In this document: piece by piece, positions 30,013-43,180 of the stretch | Layout of the letters: each line of letters opens with the position of its first letter | Numbering within the stretch: position 1 is the first letter of the stretch | Origin: Chromobacterium paludis | Lineage (GTDB): Bacteria; Pseudomonadota; Gammaproteobacteria; Burkholderiales; Chromobacteriaceae | DNA: 64,000 nt | Assembly (NCBI RefSeq): GCF_008275125.1 | Contig: NZ_CP043473.1 | Coordinates: forward strand, 558,001 to 622,000 | Reading direction: 5' to 3' | Translations under genes and position numbers: made by a program | The notes under the pieces: model-generated | Seen by the model: only the letters and a program-made list of their open reading frames with translations | Database searches by the model: none | What the model was told of the DNA's origin: nothing

Positions 30013-31227
30013 ATGAGCAATTCGGTAACCCGCGCTGATTTCGACCAAGTCATGGTGCAGAACTACGGCCCCGCCGGTTTCATCCCGGTGCGCGGCGAAG
30101 GCTCCCGCGTATGGGATCAGGATGGCCGCGAATTTCTGGACCTGGCCGGCGGCATCGCCGTCAACTCGCTGGGCCATTGCCATCCGGAGCTGGTGGCCGC
30201 GTTGACCGAGCAAGCCAACAAGCTGTGGCACGTGTCCAATGTGTTCACCAACGAGCCGGCGCTGAAGCTGGCCAGCCTTTTGGTGGAAAAGACCTTCGCC
30301 GAGCGCGTGTTCTTCTGCAACTCCGGCGCCGAGGCCAATGAGGCCGCGTTCAAGCTGGCGCGCAAATACGCGCACGACAACTACGGCGTGCACAAGCATC
30401 AGATTCTGTCCTGCGTCAATTCCTTCCACGGCCGCACCCTGTTCACCGTCAGCGTGGGCGGCCAGCCCAAGTACACCGAAGGCTTCGGCCCGGTGCCGGC
30501 CGGCATCGGCCATTTCGAGTTCAACGATATCGAATCGCTGAAGGCGGCCATTTCCGACAAGACCTGCGCGGTGGTGATCGAGCCCATCCAGGGCGAGAGC
30601 GGCGTGCTGCCGGCCGATCCGGAGTTCCTCAAGGCCGCGCGCGAACTGTGCGACGCGCACAACGCGCTGCTGATCTTTGACGAAGTACAAAGCGGCATGG
30701 GCCGCACCGGCGCACTGTACGCCTATCAGCAATACGGCGTGACCCCGGACATCCTGACCTCGGCCAAGGGCATAGGCGGCGGTTTCCCCATCGGCGCGAT
30801 GCTGACCACCGACAAGGTGGCCAAGAGCTTCGGCATCGGCACCCACGGCTCCACTTACGGCGGCAACCCGCTGGCCTGCGCGGTGGCGCACAAGGTGGTG
30901 TCCTTGGTCAGCGATCCGGCCTTGCTGGCCGGCGTGGAGGCGCGCCATCACCGCCTGGTGGCCGGTCTGGAGGCGATCAACGCCAAGCACAAAGTGTTCA
31001 AGCTGGTGCGCGGCAAGGGCCTGTTGATCGGCTGCGTGCTGACGGATGAATACAACGGCCGCGCCCGCGACTTCCTGAAGGCCGCCGAAAAGCGGCAATT
31101 GATGATTCTGGTGGCCGGCCTCAGCGTGCTGCGCCTGGCGCCGTCGCTGGTGATCAGCGAAGCGGACATCGACGAGGGCCTCCAGCGCCTCGACGCCGCC
31201 ATCGCCGACCTGCTGTCCGCCCAGTAA
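30013..31227 (+). CDS. astC: Succinylornithine/acetylornithine aminotransferase
   Basis: PLP enzyme converting succinylornithine and 2-oxoglutarate to succinylglutamate semialdehyde and glutamate (step 3 of the arginine succinyltransferase pathway); members of this family also act as ArgD. 404 residues with [47 protein letters not shown] and the PLP lysine in [15 protein letters not shown]. First gene of the cluster; genes for the next enzymes follow in the order of Pseudomonas aruCFGDB, which favours the catabolic role. Confidence 0.92.
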   Translation: MSNSVTRADFDQVMVQNYGPAGFIPVRGEGSRVWDQDGREFLDLAGGIAVNSLGHCHPELVAALTEQANKLWHVSNVFTNEPALKLASLLVEKTFAERVFFCNSGAEANEAAFKLARKYAHDNYGVHKHQILSCVNSFHGRTLFTVSVGGQPKYTEGFGPVPAGIGHFEFNDIESLKAAISDKTCAVVIEPIQGESGVLPADPEFLKAARELCDAHNALLIFDEVQSGMGRTGALYAYQQYGVTPDILTSAKGIGGGFPIGAMLTTDKVAKSFGIGTHGSTYGGNPLACAVAHKVVSLVSDPALLAGVEARHHRLVAGLEAINAKHKVFKLVRGKGLLIGCVLTDEYNGRARDFLKAAEKRQLMILVAGLSVLRLAPSLVISEADIDEGLQRLDAAIADLLSAQ

Positions 31228-31354
31228 GGCCAGCGCGCGCCGTCGGCGCGCGGTTTGTCACAGACCACGATTTCATAGCCACGACCCCGCATCTGGCCGG
31301 GTCGCGGCTGCGCCCCAAATACGGCAAGGCCGCCTCAACCAGGGAGGATTTCCC

Positions 31355-32374
31355 ATGTTTACTGTGCGTCCCGTCCGCACCTCGGACCTGCCGGCGATAG
31401 AGCGGCTGGCCTTGGCCAGCGGCATCGGCGTCACCAGCCTGCCCAATAACCGCGAGAAGCTGTTCGAGCGCATTCAGCAGTCGGTCAACGCTTTCGAGCA
31501 CGAAGCCACCGGCGACGCCGGCTGCGAATATTATATGTTCGCGCTGGAGCATGGCGGCGCGGTGGTGGGCACCGCGTCCATCTGCGCCTCGGCCGGTTTC
31601 GACGAGCCTTTTTACAGCTACCGCAGCGAGACCGCGGTGCATGCTTCGCGCGCGCTGGACGTGCACAACCGCATCCACGTGCTGAACATCTGTCATGACC
31701 TGACCGGCACGGCCCAGCTGTGCGGCTTCTATGTGGACAGCGGCCTGGAAGCCATCGCCGCCGAACTGATGTCGCGCGCGCGGCTGCTGTTCGTCGCCGG
31801 CGAGCGCGAGCGCTTCGGCCGCCGCATCATCGCCGAGATGCAGGGCATCCATGACGACGCCGGCCAGTCGCCGTTCTGGAACGCCATCGGCCGCCGCTTC
31901 TTCAATCTGGACTTCGTGCAGGTGGAGCAGGCTTTCGTCAGCCACAGCAAGACCTTTATCGCGGAGCTGATGCCTAGCTACCCGATCTACGTGCCCTTGC
32001 TGCCGGATGAGGCGCAGCAGGCCATCAGCCAGATCCATCCCAATTTCGAGCGCGTGTGCCGTCTGTTGTGCAACGAGGGTTTTGAGGCCGACAACTACCT
32101 CGACATCTTCGACGGCGGCGCGGTGCTGACCGCGGAGATCGACCGCCTGAGGACGGTGGAGCACAGCCGCGCCTATCCGGTGGAAATCCAGGCTTCGCTG
32201 CCGGCCCAGGCCAGCCTGCAGCTGGTCAGCAATGACCGCCTGCTTGGTTTTGCCGCCACTGCCGCCCGCGTCGCCGTCATCGACGGCGTGGCCTTCATCA
32301 ATCCGGACGCGGCCAAAGCGCTGAACGTCGCCAGCGGCGACGCGGTGCGCGTGGCCGGTTTGCAGCAAGCATAA
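31355..32374 (+). CDS. aruF: Arginine/ornithine succinyltransferase, alpha subunit
   Basis: Transfers succinyl from succinyl-CoA to arginine (first AST step). 339 residues of the AstA family with a GNAT-like fold: MFTVRPVRTSDLPAIERLA start, GVTSLPNNREKLFERI, NICHDLTGTAQLCGFYVDSGL (about 109-129) and FVAGERERFGRRIIAEMQG. A second AstA-like gene follows 12 bases later, so the enzyme is probably an AruF/AruG heteromer as in Pseudomonas aeruginosa. RBS agggagg precedes ATG 31355. Confidence 0.92.
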   Translation: MFTVRPVRTSDLPAIERLALASGIGVTSLPNNREKLFERIQQSVNAFEHEATGDAGCEYYMFALEHGGAVVGTASICASAGFDEPFYSYRSETAVHASRALDVHNRIHVLNICHDLTGTAQLCGFYVDSGLEAIAAELMSRARLLFVAGERERFGRRIIAEMQGIHDDAGQSPFWNAIGRRFFNLDFVQVEQAFVSHSKTFIAELMPSYPIYVPLLPDEAQQAISQIHPNFERVCRLLCNEGFEADNYLDIFDGGAVLTAEIDRLRTVEHSRAYPVEIQASLPAQASLQLVSNDRLLGFAATAARVAVIDGVAFINPDAAKALNVASGDAVRVAGLQQA

Positions 32375-32386
32375 GGAGAGCGGACC

Positions 32387-34890
<2,504 letters not shown>

Positions 34891-34900
34891 GGGGAAGACG

Positions 34901-36247
34901 ATGAACGCCTATGAAGTGAATTTCGACGGCCTGGTGGGCCCCACCCACAATTACAGCGGCCTGTCCTTCGGCAACGTCGCGTCCACCAGCAATGTCAGCG
35001 CGGCCTCCAATCCCAAGCTGGCGGCCAAGCAGGGCCTGCAGAAGATGAAGGCCCTGCATGACCTGGGCTTCCAGCAGGGCGTCCTGGCGCCGCAGGAACG
35101 ACCCGACGTGGCGTCCTTGCGCAAGCTGGGCTTCAGCGGCAGCGACGCCGATGTGATCGCGCGCGCCGCCAAGGAGGCGCCCACCATCCTGGCGGCGGCC
35201 ACGTCGGCGTCCAGCATGTGGACCGCCAACGCGGCCACGGTCAGCCCGTCGGCCGACACCGCCGATGGCCGCGTGCATTTCACGCCGGCCAATCTGAACA
35301 ACAAGTTCCACCGCTCGATCGAGCATCCCACCACGCGCCGCGTGTTGCAGGCCATGTTCGCCGACGAAGCCCGCTTCGCCGTGCACGAGGCGCTGCCGGC
35401 GCAGATGCACTTCGGCGACGAGGGCGCGGCCAACCATACCCGCTTCTGCGCCGGCTACGGCCAGCCCGGCGTGGAGTTCTTCGTGTTTGGCGCGGCGGCT
35501 TTCGACAGCCGCTACCCCAAACCGGCCAAGTTCCCGGCGCGGCAGACGCTGGAAGCCAGCCAGGCGGTGGCGCGGCTGCACGGTTTGTCGGAAGCCGGCG
35601 TGGTCTACGCCCAGCAAGACCCGGACACCATAGACGCCGGCGTGTTCCACAACGACGTGATCTCGGTCGGCAACGGCGAGGTGCTGTTCCATCATCAGCA
35701 GGCCTTCCTCAACCAGGCTGAGGTGCTGGACGAGCTGGCGCGCAAACTGGCGGCTCGCGGCGGACGCTTCACCGCCATCGAGGTGCCGCGCGCCGAGGTG
35801 ACGGTGGAAGAGGCGGTAAAGAGCTATCTGTTCAACAGCCAGCTGCTGTCCAAGCCGGGCGGCAAGATGCTGATCGTGGTGCCGGAAGAGTGCCGCAACA
35901 ACGAAAGGGTTTGGGGCTATCTGCAAAAGCTGGTCGCCAGCGGCGGACCGATAGACGAAATCAAGGTATTCGACCTCAAGCAAAGCATGCAGAACGGCGG
36001 CGGCCCCGCCTGCCTGCGCCTGCGGGTGGCGCTGAACGAGGCGGAACTGGCGGCGGTGAATCCACGCGTGCTGATGAGCGATGGTTTGTTCGGCGAGCTG
36101 AACGCCTGGGTGGATCGCCATTATCGCGACCGGCTGGCGCCGGCCGATCTGGCCGATCCTCAGCTGTTGATGGAGTGCCGATCGGCGTTGGATGAATTGA
36201 CCCGGATTCTGGGCCTGGGCAGCGTCTACCCCTTCCAGCTGGGCTGA
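34901..36247 (+). CDS. astB: N-succinylarginine dihydrolase
   Basis: Hydrolyses N2-succinylarginine to succinylornithine, CO2 and two ammonia (step 2). 448 residues, the AstB length, with [22 protein letters not shown] start, [28 protein letters not shown], the HHQQAFLN stretch and the catalytic cysteine region [15 protein letters not shown] gggga site precedes ATG 34901; the upstream GTG is not needed. Last gene of the operon before a terminator; no astE (desuccinylase) follows. Confidence 0.95.
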   Translation: MNAYEVNFDGLVGPTHNYSGLSFGNVASTSNVSAASNPKLAAKQGLQKMKALHDLGFQQGVLAPQERPDVASLRKLGFSGSDADVIARAAKEAPTILAAATSASSMWTANAATVSPSADTADGRVHFTPANLNNKFHRSIEHPTTRRVLQAMFADEARFAVHEALPAQMHFGDEGAANHTRFCAGYGQPGVEFFVFGAAAFDSRYPKPAKFPARQTLEASQAVARLHGLSEAGVVYAQQDPDTIDAGVFHNDVISVGNGEVLFHHQQAFLNQAEVLDELARKLAARGGRFTAIEVPRAEVTVEEAVKSYLFNSQLLSKPGGKMLIVVPEECRNNERVWGYLQKLVASGGPIDEIKVFDLKQSMQNGGGPACLRLRVALNEAELAAVNPRVLMSDGLFGELNAWVDRHYRDRLAPADLADPQLLMECRSALDELTRILGLGSVYPFQLG

Positions 36248-36267
36248 TGATGCGCGGCGCGTCCGCC

Positions 36268-36303
36268 AAGCCCGCTCCGGCCTAGGCCGGGGCGGGCTTT
36301 TTG
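36268..36303 (+). terminator. Terminator after astB
   Basis: aagcccgctccgg and ccggggcgggctt form a GC-rich stem closed by cctagg, followed by a T5 run. It ends the arginine operon 20 bases after astB. Confidence 0.9.
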
Positions 36304-36893
36304 CTGGGCGCGGCGGTGATGCATGCATTCGCTTGGGCTGGAGCGGCAGCGATGGGCTAGGTTGAGAATAGGCATGCGGCTTGCTTGCTGTGGAAGCGAT
36401 GTCACATGCGGCAAAAACATCTCACAACAGATTTTTTTGCATGGATTGGCGCGAGATTTGTGGAAAGTGTTTGCTATTGTAGATTGTATGCAAGTGAACA
36501 ATGCTCATGCTTCTATGTTCATAAACCGCTTATATGCTGCCTGACACGTGTTCGGATGTGAATAAATAGAATGCTAATTATGACCGAAATGTAAAAGCGG
36601 CGGGTGAGAGCAAAGAATTCGACAATGTGGCTGCTTGTAAAATTTCCATTTGAAGGATTCTTCTATAAATTTAATAAAAACAATGACTTGTTTGATTTTT
36701 TTTGAATTTTGGAGAGTGTGGATTTTGCGGATGTTCGCAATTGACAGTCGATTGGATACATGGTGATAATCGGTTCGCCTGTCGGACAGAAGCCAAAGTC
36801 TAGGCCCGCGGCAGGTGGACAAAACAGGCAGCAGTCAAGAAGAGGGAAATCCCCCGCAAGCTGTCGGCAGACAAACAGAGGAGATCTCCAAAC
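36304..36893 (+). promoter_or_regulatory. AT-rich leader and promoter region of the liv operon
   Basis: 590 bases, unusually AT-rich from about 36410 to 36770, with no credible gene (the one 73-codon frame has no RBS or coding character). A promoter candidate is TTGACA (36741-36746) with GATAAT (36765-36770), 18-base spacing, giving a leader of about 115 bases to livH. A gaggag ribosome-binding site precedes the GTG start. An untranslated RNA could lie in the AT-rich part, but no specific fold was recognised. Confidence 0.5.
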
Positions 36894-37823
36894 GTGGACA
36901 TTTTTCTGCAACAAATCCTGAACGGCCTCGTTCTGGGTAGCATCTACGCGCTGATCGCGCTGGGCTACACCATGGTGTACGGGATCATGGGACTGATCAA
37001 CTTCGCCCACGGCGAAGTGGTGATGTTCGGCGCCATGGTCACCATCACCGTCATTACCACCCTGATGAATTCCGGCATCAATCTGCCTGGCCCCTTGCTG
37101 GTGCTGATCGGCCTCTTGGTGGCTGTGCCGGCCTGCATGCTGCTCGGCTTCGTCATCGAACGCGTGGCTTACCGGCCCTTGCGCGGCAAGCAGCGCCTGG
37201 CGCCGCTGATCACCGCCATCGGCGTGTCCATCGTGCTGCAGCAGCTTGCCATCCTGATCTGGGGCCGCAACTACATCCCCTTCCCGGAAATCCTGAACCA
37301 TGACGTGGTGACCATCTTCGGCGCCAGCATCACCAAGCTGCAGATCGTCATCATCGTATTGTGCCTGGTCATCATGGCCGGCCTGTTGTTGATGGTGGAA
37401 CGGACCAAGCTGGGCCGCGCGATGCGCGCCACCAGCCAGAACCCGGCCGTGGCCGGCCTGATGGGCGTCAACGTCAATACCATCATCTCCGCCACCTTCG
37501 TCATCGGTTCCGGCCTGGGCGCCATCGCCGGCGTGATGGTGGCCACCAACTATGAGCAGGCCCACTACTACATGGGCTTCATGATTGGTCTGAAAGCCTT
37601 CACCGCCGCGGTGCTGGGCGGCATCGGCAACCTGGGCGGCGCGGTGGCCGGCGGCATTCTGCTCGGCATCATCGAGAGCCTGGGCGCCGGTTATATCGGC
37701 ACGCTGACCGGCGGTTTCCTGGGTTCCAACTACCAGGACATCATCGCCTTCATGGTGCTGATCGCGGTGCTGATCTTCCGTCCGTCCGGCTTGCTGGGCG
37801 AAAAAATGGCCGACCGCGCCTGA
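36894..37823 (+). CDS. livH: Branched-chain amino acid ABC transporter permease LivH
   Basis: Inner-membrane permease of the high-affinity Leu/Ile/Val importer. 309 residues starting at GTG 36894 with eight or so hydrophobic helices and the LivH signature LNGLVLGSIYALIALGYTMVYG at the N-terminus, INFAHGEVVMFGA, and AVLGGIGNLGGAVAGGILLG near residue 240. livM follows after 16 bases. Confidence 0.95.
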   Translation: MDIFLQQILNGLVLGSIYALIALGYTMVYGIMGLINFAHGEVVMFGAMVTITVITTLMNSGINLPGPLLVLIGLLVAVPACMLLGFVIERVAYRPLRGKQRLAPLITAIGVSIVLQQLAILIWGRNYIPFPEILNHDVVTIFGASITKLQIVIIVLCLVIMAGLLLMVERTKLGRAMRATSQNPAVAGLMGVNVNTIISATFVIGSGLGAIAGVMVATNYEQAHYYMGFMIGLKAFTAAVLGGIGNLGGAVAGGILLGIIESLGAGYIGTLTGGFLGSNYQDIIAFMVLIAVLIFRPSGLLGEKMADRA

Positions 37824-37839
37824 TCGGAAGGAGAGACAT

Positions 37840-38931
37840 ATGGATCTGAATCATCTGAGCACCGGCAAGAAAGTGGCGCTGTTCGCCGTCTGCGCCGCCC
37901 TGCTGGCCGCGCTGCCCTTCCTGGTGGGCGGCGTGCTGGGCAATTCCTGGGTGCGCATCATCGACTTCGCCCTGTTGTACGTAATGCTGGCCCTGGGCCT
38001 GAACATCGTGGTGGGCTTCGCCGGCCTGCTGGACTTGGGCTTCATCGCCTTTTACGCCATCGGCGCCTATACCTACGCGCTGCTGAGCTCGCCGCACTTC
38101 GACATCCACTGGCTGTTCCTCATCACCATTCCGCTTGGCGCGGCGCTGGCCTCGCTGGGCGGGGTGATGCTGGGCACGCCGGTGCTGAAGCTGAAGGGCG
38201 ACTACTTGGCCATCGTGACCCTGGGTTTCGGCGAGATCGTGCGCATTTTCATGAACAACCTGAATGCGCCGATCAACATCACCAACGGCCCGCAAGGCGT
38301 GAACCTGATCGACCCCATCCACATCGGCAACGTGTCCCTGGGCGAGAGCATCGAGCTGTTCGGCCTGAGCTTCCACAACGTCTATCTGTATTACTACCTG
38401 TTCTTGGTGCTGACGGTGCTGGTGGTGATCATGGCTTGGCGCCTGCAGCACTCCCGCATCGGCCGCGCCTGGGTGGCGCTGCGCGAGGACGACATCGCCG
38501 CCGCGGCCATGGGCATCAATATCCGCAACATCAAGCTGTTGGCTTTTGCGCTGGGCGCCTTGTCCGGCGGCGTGGCTGGCGGCCTGTTCGCGTCGTTCCA
38601 GGGTTTTGTATCGCCGGAATCGTTCAGCCTGATCGAATCCATCATGATCCTGGCCATGATCGTGCTGGGGGGCATGGGCCATATCCCGGGCGTGATTCTG
38701 GGCGCCGTCGTGCTGACCATCGCGCCGGAAATCCTGCGCTCCACCATCGGCCCGCTGCAGATGAGCGTCTTCGGCCGCATGCTCATCGATCCGGAGAACG
38801 CGCGCATGCTGCTGTTCGGCCTGGCGATGGTGGTGATGATGCTGGTCCGTCCGGAAGGGATGTGGCCGTCCAAGCGTCGCAAGGCGGAGTTCCGCGACGA
38901 CCGTGAAGACGCTGCAGTGCAGAAAGGTTAA
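37840..38931 (+). CDS. livM: Branched-chain amino acid ABC transporter permease LivM
   Basis: Second permease, 363 residues. Contains the LivM pattern LALGLNIVVGFAGLLDLGFIAFYAIGAYTYALL (about 47-79), the loop LKLKGDYLAIVTLGFGEIVRI (about 117-137), GPQGVN and VLGGMGHIPGVILGA (about 275-290), with a charged C-terminal tail. Two bases separate it from livG. Confidence 0.95.
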   Translation: MDLNHLSTGKKVALFAVCAALLAALPFLVGGVLGNSWVRIIDFALLYVMLALGLNIVVGFAGLLDLGFIAFYAIGAYTYALLSSPHFDIHWLFLITIPLGAALASLGGVMLGTPVLKLKGDYLAIVTLGFGEIVRIFMNNLNAPINITNGPQGVNLIDPIHIGNVSLGESIELFGLSFHNVYLYYYLFLVLTVLVVIMAWRLQHSRIGRAWVALREDDIAAAAMGINIRNIKLLAFALGALSGGVAGGLFASFQGFVSPESFSLIESIMILAMIVLGGMGHIPGVILGAVVLTIAPEILRSTIGPLQMSVFGRMLIDPENARMLLFGLAMVVMMLVRPEGMWPSKRRKAEFRDDREDAAVQKG

Positions 38932-38933
38932 TC

Positions 38934-39700
<767 letters not shown>

Positions 39701-39704
<4 letters not shown>

Positions 39705-40411
39705 GCATTCTGGAAGTTAAAAACCTGCAAGTGGCCTATGGCGGCATTCAGGCGGTCAGGGGCGTGGATTTCCACATCAACCAGGGCGAGCTGGTGACGC
39801 TGATCGGCGCCAACGGCGCCGGCAAGACCACCACGCTGAAGACCTTGGTGGGCATGGTCAAGAAGTCCGGCGGCGACATCGTGTTCGACGGAAAGAACGC
39901 GGCGACCATCCCTTCGCATGACTTTGTCCGCCATGGCCTGGCCATGGTGCCGGAAGGCCGCGGCGTGTTCGCCAAGCTGACGGTGGAAGAGAACCTGCAG
40001 ATGGGGGCCTACTATCGCAATGACAAAGCGGCCATCCAGAGCGAGATCGAGCATGTCTACGAGCTGTTTCCGCGCCTGAAGGAGCGCCGCCTGCAATTGG
40101 CCGGCACCCTGTCCGGCGGCGAGCAGCAGATGGTGGCCATGGGCCGCGCCATGCTGTCCAAGCCCAAGCTGCTGTTGCTGGACGAACCGTCCATGGGCCT
40201 CGCGCCCATCATCGTGGAGAAGATCTTCGAGATCATCCAGATGATTTCCAAGCAGGGCGTGACCATGCTGCTGGTGGAGCAGAACGCCAAGCTGGCGCTG
40301 GAAGTGTCGCAGCGCGGCTACGTGATGGAAAGCGGCCGCATCACCATGAGCGGCAACGCCAAGGAATTGCTGGACGATCCGCGCGTGCGCAACGCCTATC
40401 TGGGCGAATAA
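39701..40411 (+). CDS. livF: Branched-chain amino acid ABC transporter ATPase LivF
   Basis: Second ATPase, 236 residues: Walker A GANGAGKTT (about 35-43), VPEGRGVFAKLTVEENL, signature LSGGEQQMVAMGRAM (about 138-152), Walker B LLLLDEPSMGLAP and the switch region VEQNAKLALEVS. Last gene of livHMGF; a terminator follows. No periplasmic binding protein (livJ/K) is in the operon. Confidence 0.95.
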
Positions 40412-40432
40412 GCGCCGAGCCTATCGCGTGCG

Positions 40433-40467
40433 ACCCCCTGTCGGATTCGATCCGGCAGGGGGTTTTT
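40433..40467 (+). terminator. Terminator after livF
   Basis: ccccctgtcgga and tccggcaggggg form the stem (one bulge/mismatch), loop ttcga, then T5. The remaining 195 bases to the next gene hold nothing recognisable. Confidence 0.9.
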
Positions 40468-40662
40468 GTTTGTCAATTCCTGGGTATTGACCCTGCTTGC
40501 CGCTTCCAAGCGTAAGCTCTTGGTCTGTCTGTCGGCATTGTCAACGCTTGCGCGTCACGGATCCGGCGGCCTCCGGGCTCTGGCGCGCGAGGTTGGCATG
40601 CTTTTGAGTCAACATGAATGCTTGCTGATTTTTAAAAAACCGCCCATAGGGCACGGCCGCGC

Positions 40663-41400
40663 TTACTCTTTCAGGTAATGATCGTAGATGGCCTGGTAGC
40701 GCCCGGTGTCTTTGAGATGCCGCAGGCCGGCGTTGAAGTCGTCGCGGATTTTTTCGCTGCGGAACACCGGGCGGTAATTGAGCGGGTTCAGCTTGATGAA
40801 GCTGTGAAACTCCACCGGCTTGAGCGGGCGATGCAGCTCTTTTTGCGCTTGCAGCGCGAAATAACGGTAGATGTTGCGATCACATAAAACGACATCGTAG
40901 TGGCCCGCATCCAGCGTCAGCACCTGCAGCGCTTGATTGTTCTGCTCGAAATACATGCCCTCGTCGCGCGCGGCGGTCAGCCACTCGGGATAGCGCTTGG
41001 CCGCGCCCTGGAAGGCAATGACTGACAGACCGTGCAAATCCTCGGGGCGATGGATGACAAGATGTCTTTCTTTCAGCGTGATCAGCACATTGTCGTAAAT
41101 CACGGCTGGGTCCCCATAGTATCCGCCATAGGGCGTCAGGTCTTCACCCAGGTCCGTCATGCTGGCATCCACTTGGTGCGCTTTGAAGGCGAGCGGCACG
41201 CGGGCGAAAGCATAATAGTGGGGCTGCAAGTGATGGCCGCGGAAGGCGAGCGCCTCCCCGATGACTTCGAGTTCGATGCCGCTATTGGTTTCCGGAAAGA
41301 CGAAGGGGGGAATTTTTTCGCCGAAGGACATGGAGACCGTGTCGGCCTGTGCCCAGTGGCCGCACAAGACGAACAGGGCGGCAAGATAAATAATTCTCAT
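40663..41400 (-). CDS. Periplasmic solute-binding-like protein (SBP_bac_3 type)
   Basis: 245 residues with a signal peptide of about 19 residues (AQA-DTV). The mature protein resembles the extracellular solute-binding family 3 used for amino acid uptake: IPPFVF near the start, GIELEVIGEALAFRG, YDNVLITLKER, LHGLSVIAFQGA, DVVLCDRNIYRYF and a C-terminal LRHLKDTGRYQAIYDHYLK. No transporter genes adjoin it and it has the short form seen in orphan ABC-type binding proteins of Neisseriales/Vibrio, so the ligand is unknown. Divergent from the next gene. Confidence 0.8.
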   Translation of the reverse strand: MRIIYLAALFVLCGHWAQADTVSMSFGEKIPPFVFPETNSGIELEVIGEALAFRGHHLQPHYYAFARVPLAFKAHQVDASMTDLGEDLTPYGGYYGDPAVIYDNVLITLKERHLVIHRPEDLHGLSVIAFQGAAKRYPEWLTAARDEGMYFEQNNQALQVLTLDAGHYDVVLCDRNIYRYFALQAQKELHRPLKPVEFHSFIKLNPLNYRPVFRSEKIRDDFNAGLRHLKDTGRYQAIYDHYLKE

Positions 41401-41619
41401 GCGGACTTCTCAATGAAACTCGATCGGATTGTCTGACAATTTTTAGTGGCTTGCAATTGCGTGGCTGGAAATATTTGGATTAAGCGGTTTCCGCAGGGTG
41501 GCGAACTGTCGAGGCAGCCGCATGGCATGGCCGGATTGCCGGAATGGTGACCATGACGTAAGCTGCTGTCGCCGCAGAGAGGCGGAAAATAGACAAGATC
41601 CGTCACAGGAGGCGAGAGT

Positions 41620-42378
41620 ATGTACAGTCTGACCGTGTTGTGGCACCAGTTGTTGGGCGCCCTGATGTTGCCGCCGCTGATCTACCTGTTGCCGATCGCG
41701 CTGGGCGCGCTATTGGGCAAACGGCGGCCGCGTTTGAGCGGGGCGCTGCTGCTGGCCGGCTTGGCGCTGGGTTATCTATTGTCCATACCGCAAACCGCGA
41801 TCTGGTTGGCGAACAGGCTGGAGCGTTATCCGGTCATTGCGATGGATCAGGTGCGCCAGGCCCAGGCCATCGTGGTGCTGGGCGGCGGCAAGAAACCCGC
41901 GCCGGAGTACGGCCGCGACGAGCCTAACGGCGATACCCTTGCCAGGCTGCGTTATGGCGCCTACCTGGCCCGGCAGTCAGGCAAGCCTTTGCTGGTGAGC
42001 GGCGGCGCGCCGCTGGGCGGGGAGCCGGAGGCGGAGGTGATGGCGCGCACCTTGCGCGATGACTACGGCCTGACGCCGCGCTGGGTGGAGAGTCGGTCCA
42101 ATACCACGTTGGAAAACGCCCAGTTTTCCGCTGAAATCCTGAAGCGGGACGGCGTCACGCGCATCGCGCTGGTCAGCCAGGGCTGGCATTTGGCCCGGGC
42201 CGTGCCCTTCTTCGTGCGGCAGGGCCTAGCCGTGGCGCCAGCGCCAACGGCGTTTACCCGCTATGCAGGCGGCGGCGTGTTCTGGTGGATACCAAGCGGC
42301 CGTTCCATGCAAGAGTGCCATAGCCTGCTGCGCGAATACCTGGGCCAATTATTCTATCGCGCCCGCGGCGAGGGTTGA
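41620..42378 (+). CDS. YdcF-family (DUF218) membrane protein
   Basis: 252 residues: two N-terminal membrane helices (about 12-32 and 39-58) and a DUF218 domain with AIVVLGGGKKPAPEYG (about 83-98), PLLVSGGAPLGGEPEA, LRDDYGLTPRWVESRSNTTLENAQFS and ALVSQGWHLARAVPFF. E. coli ElyC/SanA/YdcF are relatives with envelope-biogenesis roles; the exact function here is unknown. RBS aggaggcgag precedes ATG 41620. Confidence 0.88.
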   Translation: MYSLTVLWHQLLGALMLPPLIYLLPIALGALLGKRRPRLSGALLLAGLALGYLLSIPQTAIWLANRLERYPVIAMDQVRQAQAIVVLGGGKKPAPEYGRDEPNGDTLARLRYGAYLARQSGKPLLVSGGAPLGGEPEAEVMARTLRDDYGLTPRWVESRSNTTLENAQFSAEILKRDGVTRIALVSQGWHLARAVPFFVRQGLAVAPAPTAFTRYAGGGVFWWIPSGRSMQECHSLLREYLGQLFYRARGEG

Positions 42379-42382
42379 GCGG

Positions 42383-42508
42383 TTGGCGGCGGCGCAGCGG
42401 CCGGCCTTCGCCAGCGACAGCGCCTTCATCGCAATTTTCCGCCAGCACACCGGCGAAACGCCGGCGCGCTACGCCAGGGACCGGGATCAGTCCAGCGTGT
42501 CCAGGTAG
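42383..42508 (+). pseudogene. C-terminal remnant of an AraC-family regulator
   Basis: The plus-strand frame ending at the stop 42506-42508 encodes ASDSAFIAIFRQHTGETPARYARD, which matches the second helix-turn-helix end of AraC/XylS regulators. The sequence before it runs straight into the end of the YdcF gene in another frame, so the N-terminal 250 or so residues are missing. It is about 40 codons with no start or RBS: a leftover of a deletion. Its end overlaps the convergent gene's stop region by about 20 bases. Confidence 0.6.
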
Positions 42509-43128
42509 TCGCGCGCCGGCCACGCCGCGCTATTTTTCCAGGGCGGGATGAAGCCGGCGGGCAGCGGCTGCGGCGCCACAGTGATGGTTTCGCGCTGGCG
42601 GCCATCGGCCGAACGTAGCGACACCCGCAGCGGCATCTGCCAGCGTGCGCTCCAGCGCAGCGTCTTGCCGGCCTTGCTGTAGACGGCGACATCTTCGCTC
42701 TCCCGCTTTTGGGCGAAGCCGCGCATCTGCGAGAGATCCACCAGCTGGCTGGCGCGCGCCCAGGAGCCGTCGAAGCCGGCGTCGCTCCACTCCCGCTTTT
42801 CCACGACGATTCTTTCCCGCTTGGCGGCGTGGATGAATTCCACTTTCAACTGGCCTTTGCCGTCTTGCCAGACATGGCGCGGCGCGGCGGCGAAGTCCAA
42901 ATGCTGGTGGCCGTCGTCGTCGTGGCGGTGGGGCGCGGCCGCGTTCAGCCGTTCGCGCCAGATGTGGTCGTTTTGACGCACCCAGCGCTCGCGGTAGCGA
43001 AGGGTTTTCTCGACACCGTCCGCGCCCAGGCTGACGGTTTCGTAATGGACGACGGCCTGCAGATCGGGCAGGGCGGCGGCGGCCGGCTGGGCGAGCAGCG
43101 CCAGCGCGGCGAGAGACAAGACTTTCAT
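42487..43128 (-). CDS. Periplasmic hypothetical protein
   Basis: 213 residues with a signal peptide of about 18 residues (AAAA-LPD). The mature part is a beta-rich protein with YRERWVRQNDHIWRERL, a His-rich stretch (HRHDDDGHQH, about 67-76) that could bind metal, and QLVDLSQMRGFAQKRESEDVAVYSKAGKTLRW. No family recognised. It lies directly downstream of the phosphatase pair on the same strand, 52 bases after the second, so it may share their transcript. Confidence 0.7.
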   Translation of the reverse strand: MKVLSLAALALLAQPAAAALPDLQAVVHYETVSLGADGVEKTLRYRERWVRQNDHIWRERLNAAAPHRHDDDGHQHLDFAAAPRHVWQDGKGQLKVEFIHAAKRERIVVEKREWSDAGFDGSWARASQLVDLSQMRGFAQKRESEDVAVYSKAGKTLRWSARWQMPLRVSLRSADGRQRETITVAPQPLPAGFIPPWKNSAAWPARDYLDTLD

Positions 43129-43180
43129 GCATGCCTTCCAAAGCGAAGCGCGCGGCCATGCGGCCGCGCGCGGGAGGAGA

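Noticed and set aside
29645..30016. 123-codon frame between chitobiase and astC
   Set aside because: Runs through the terminator hairpin and the astC leader; no homology seen.
36323..36544. 73-codon frame in the liv leader
   Set aside because: No RBS and no recognisable protein character; lies in AT-rich non-coding DNA.
40466..40678. 70-codon frame after livF
   Set aside because: Starts within the terminator T-run and overlaps the end of the next gene; no RBS.
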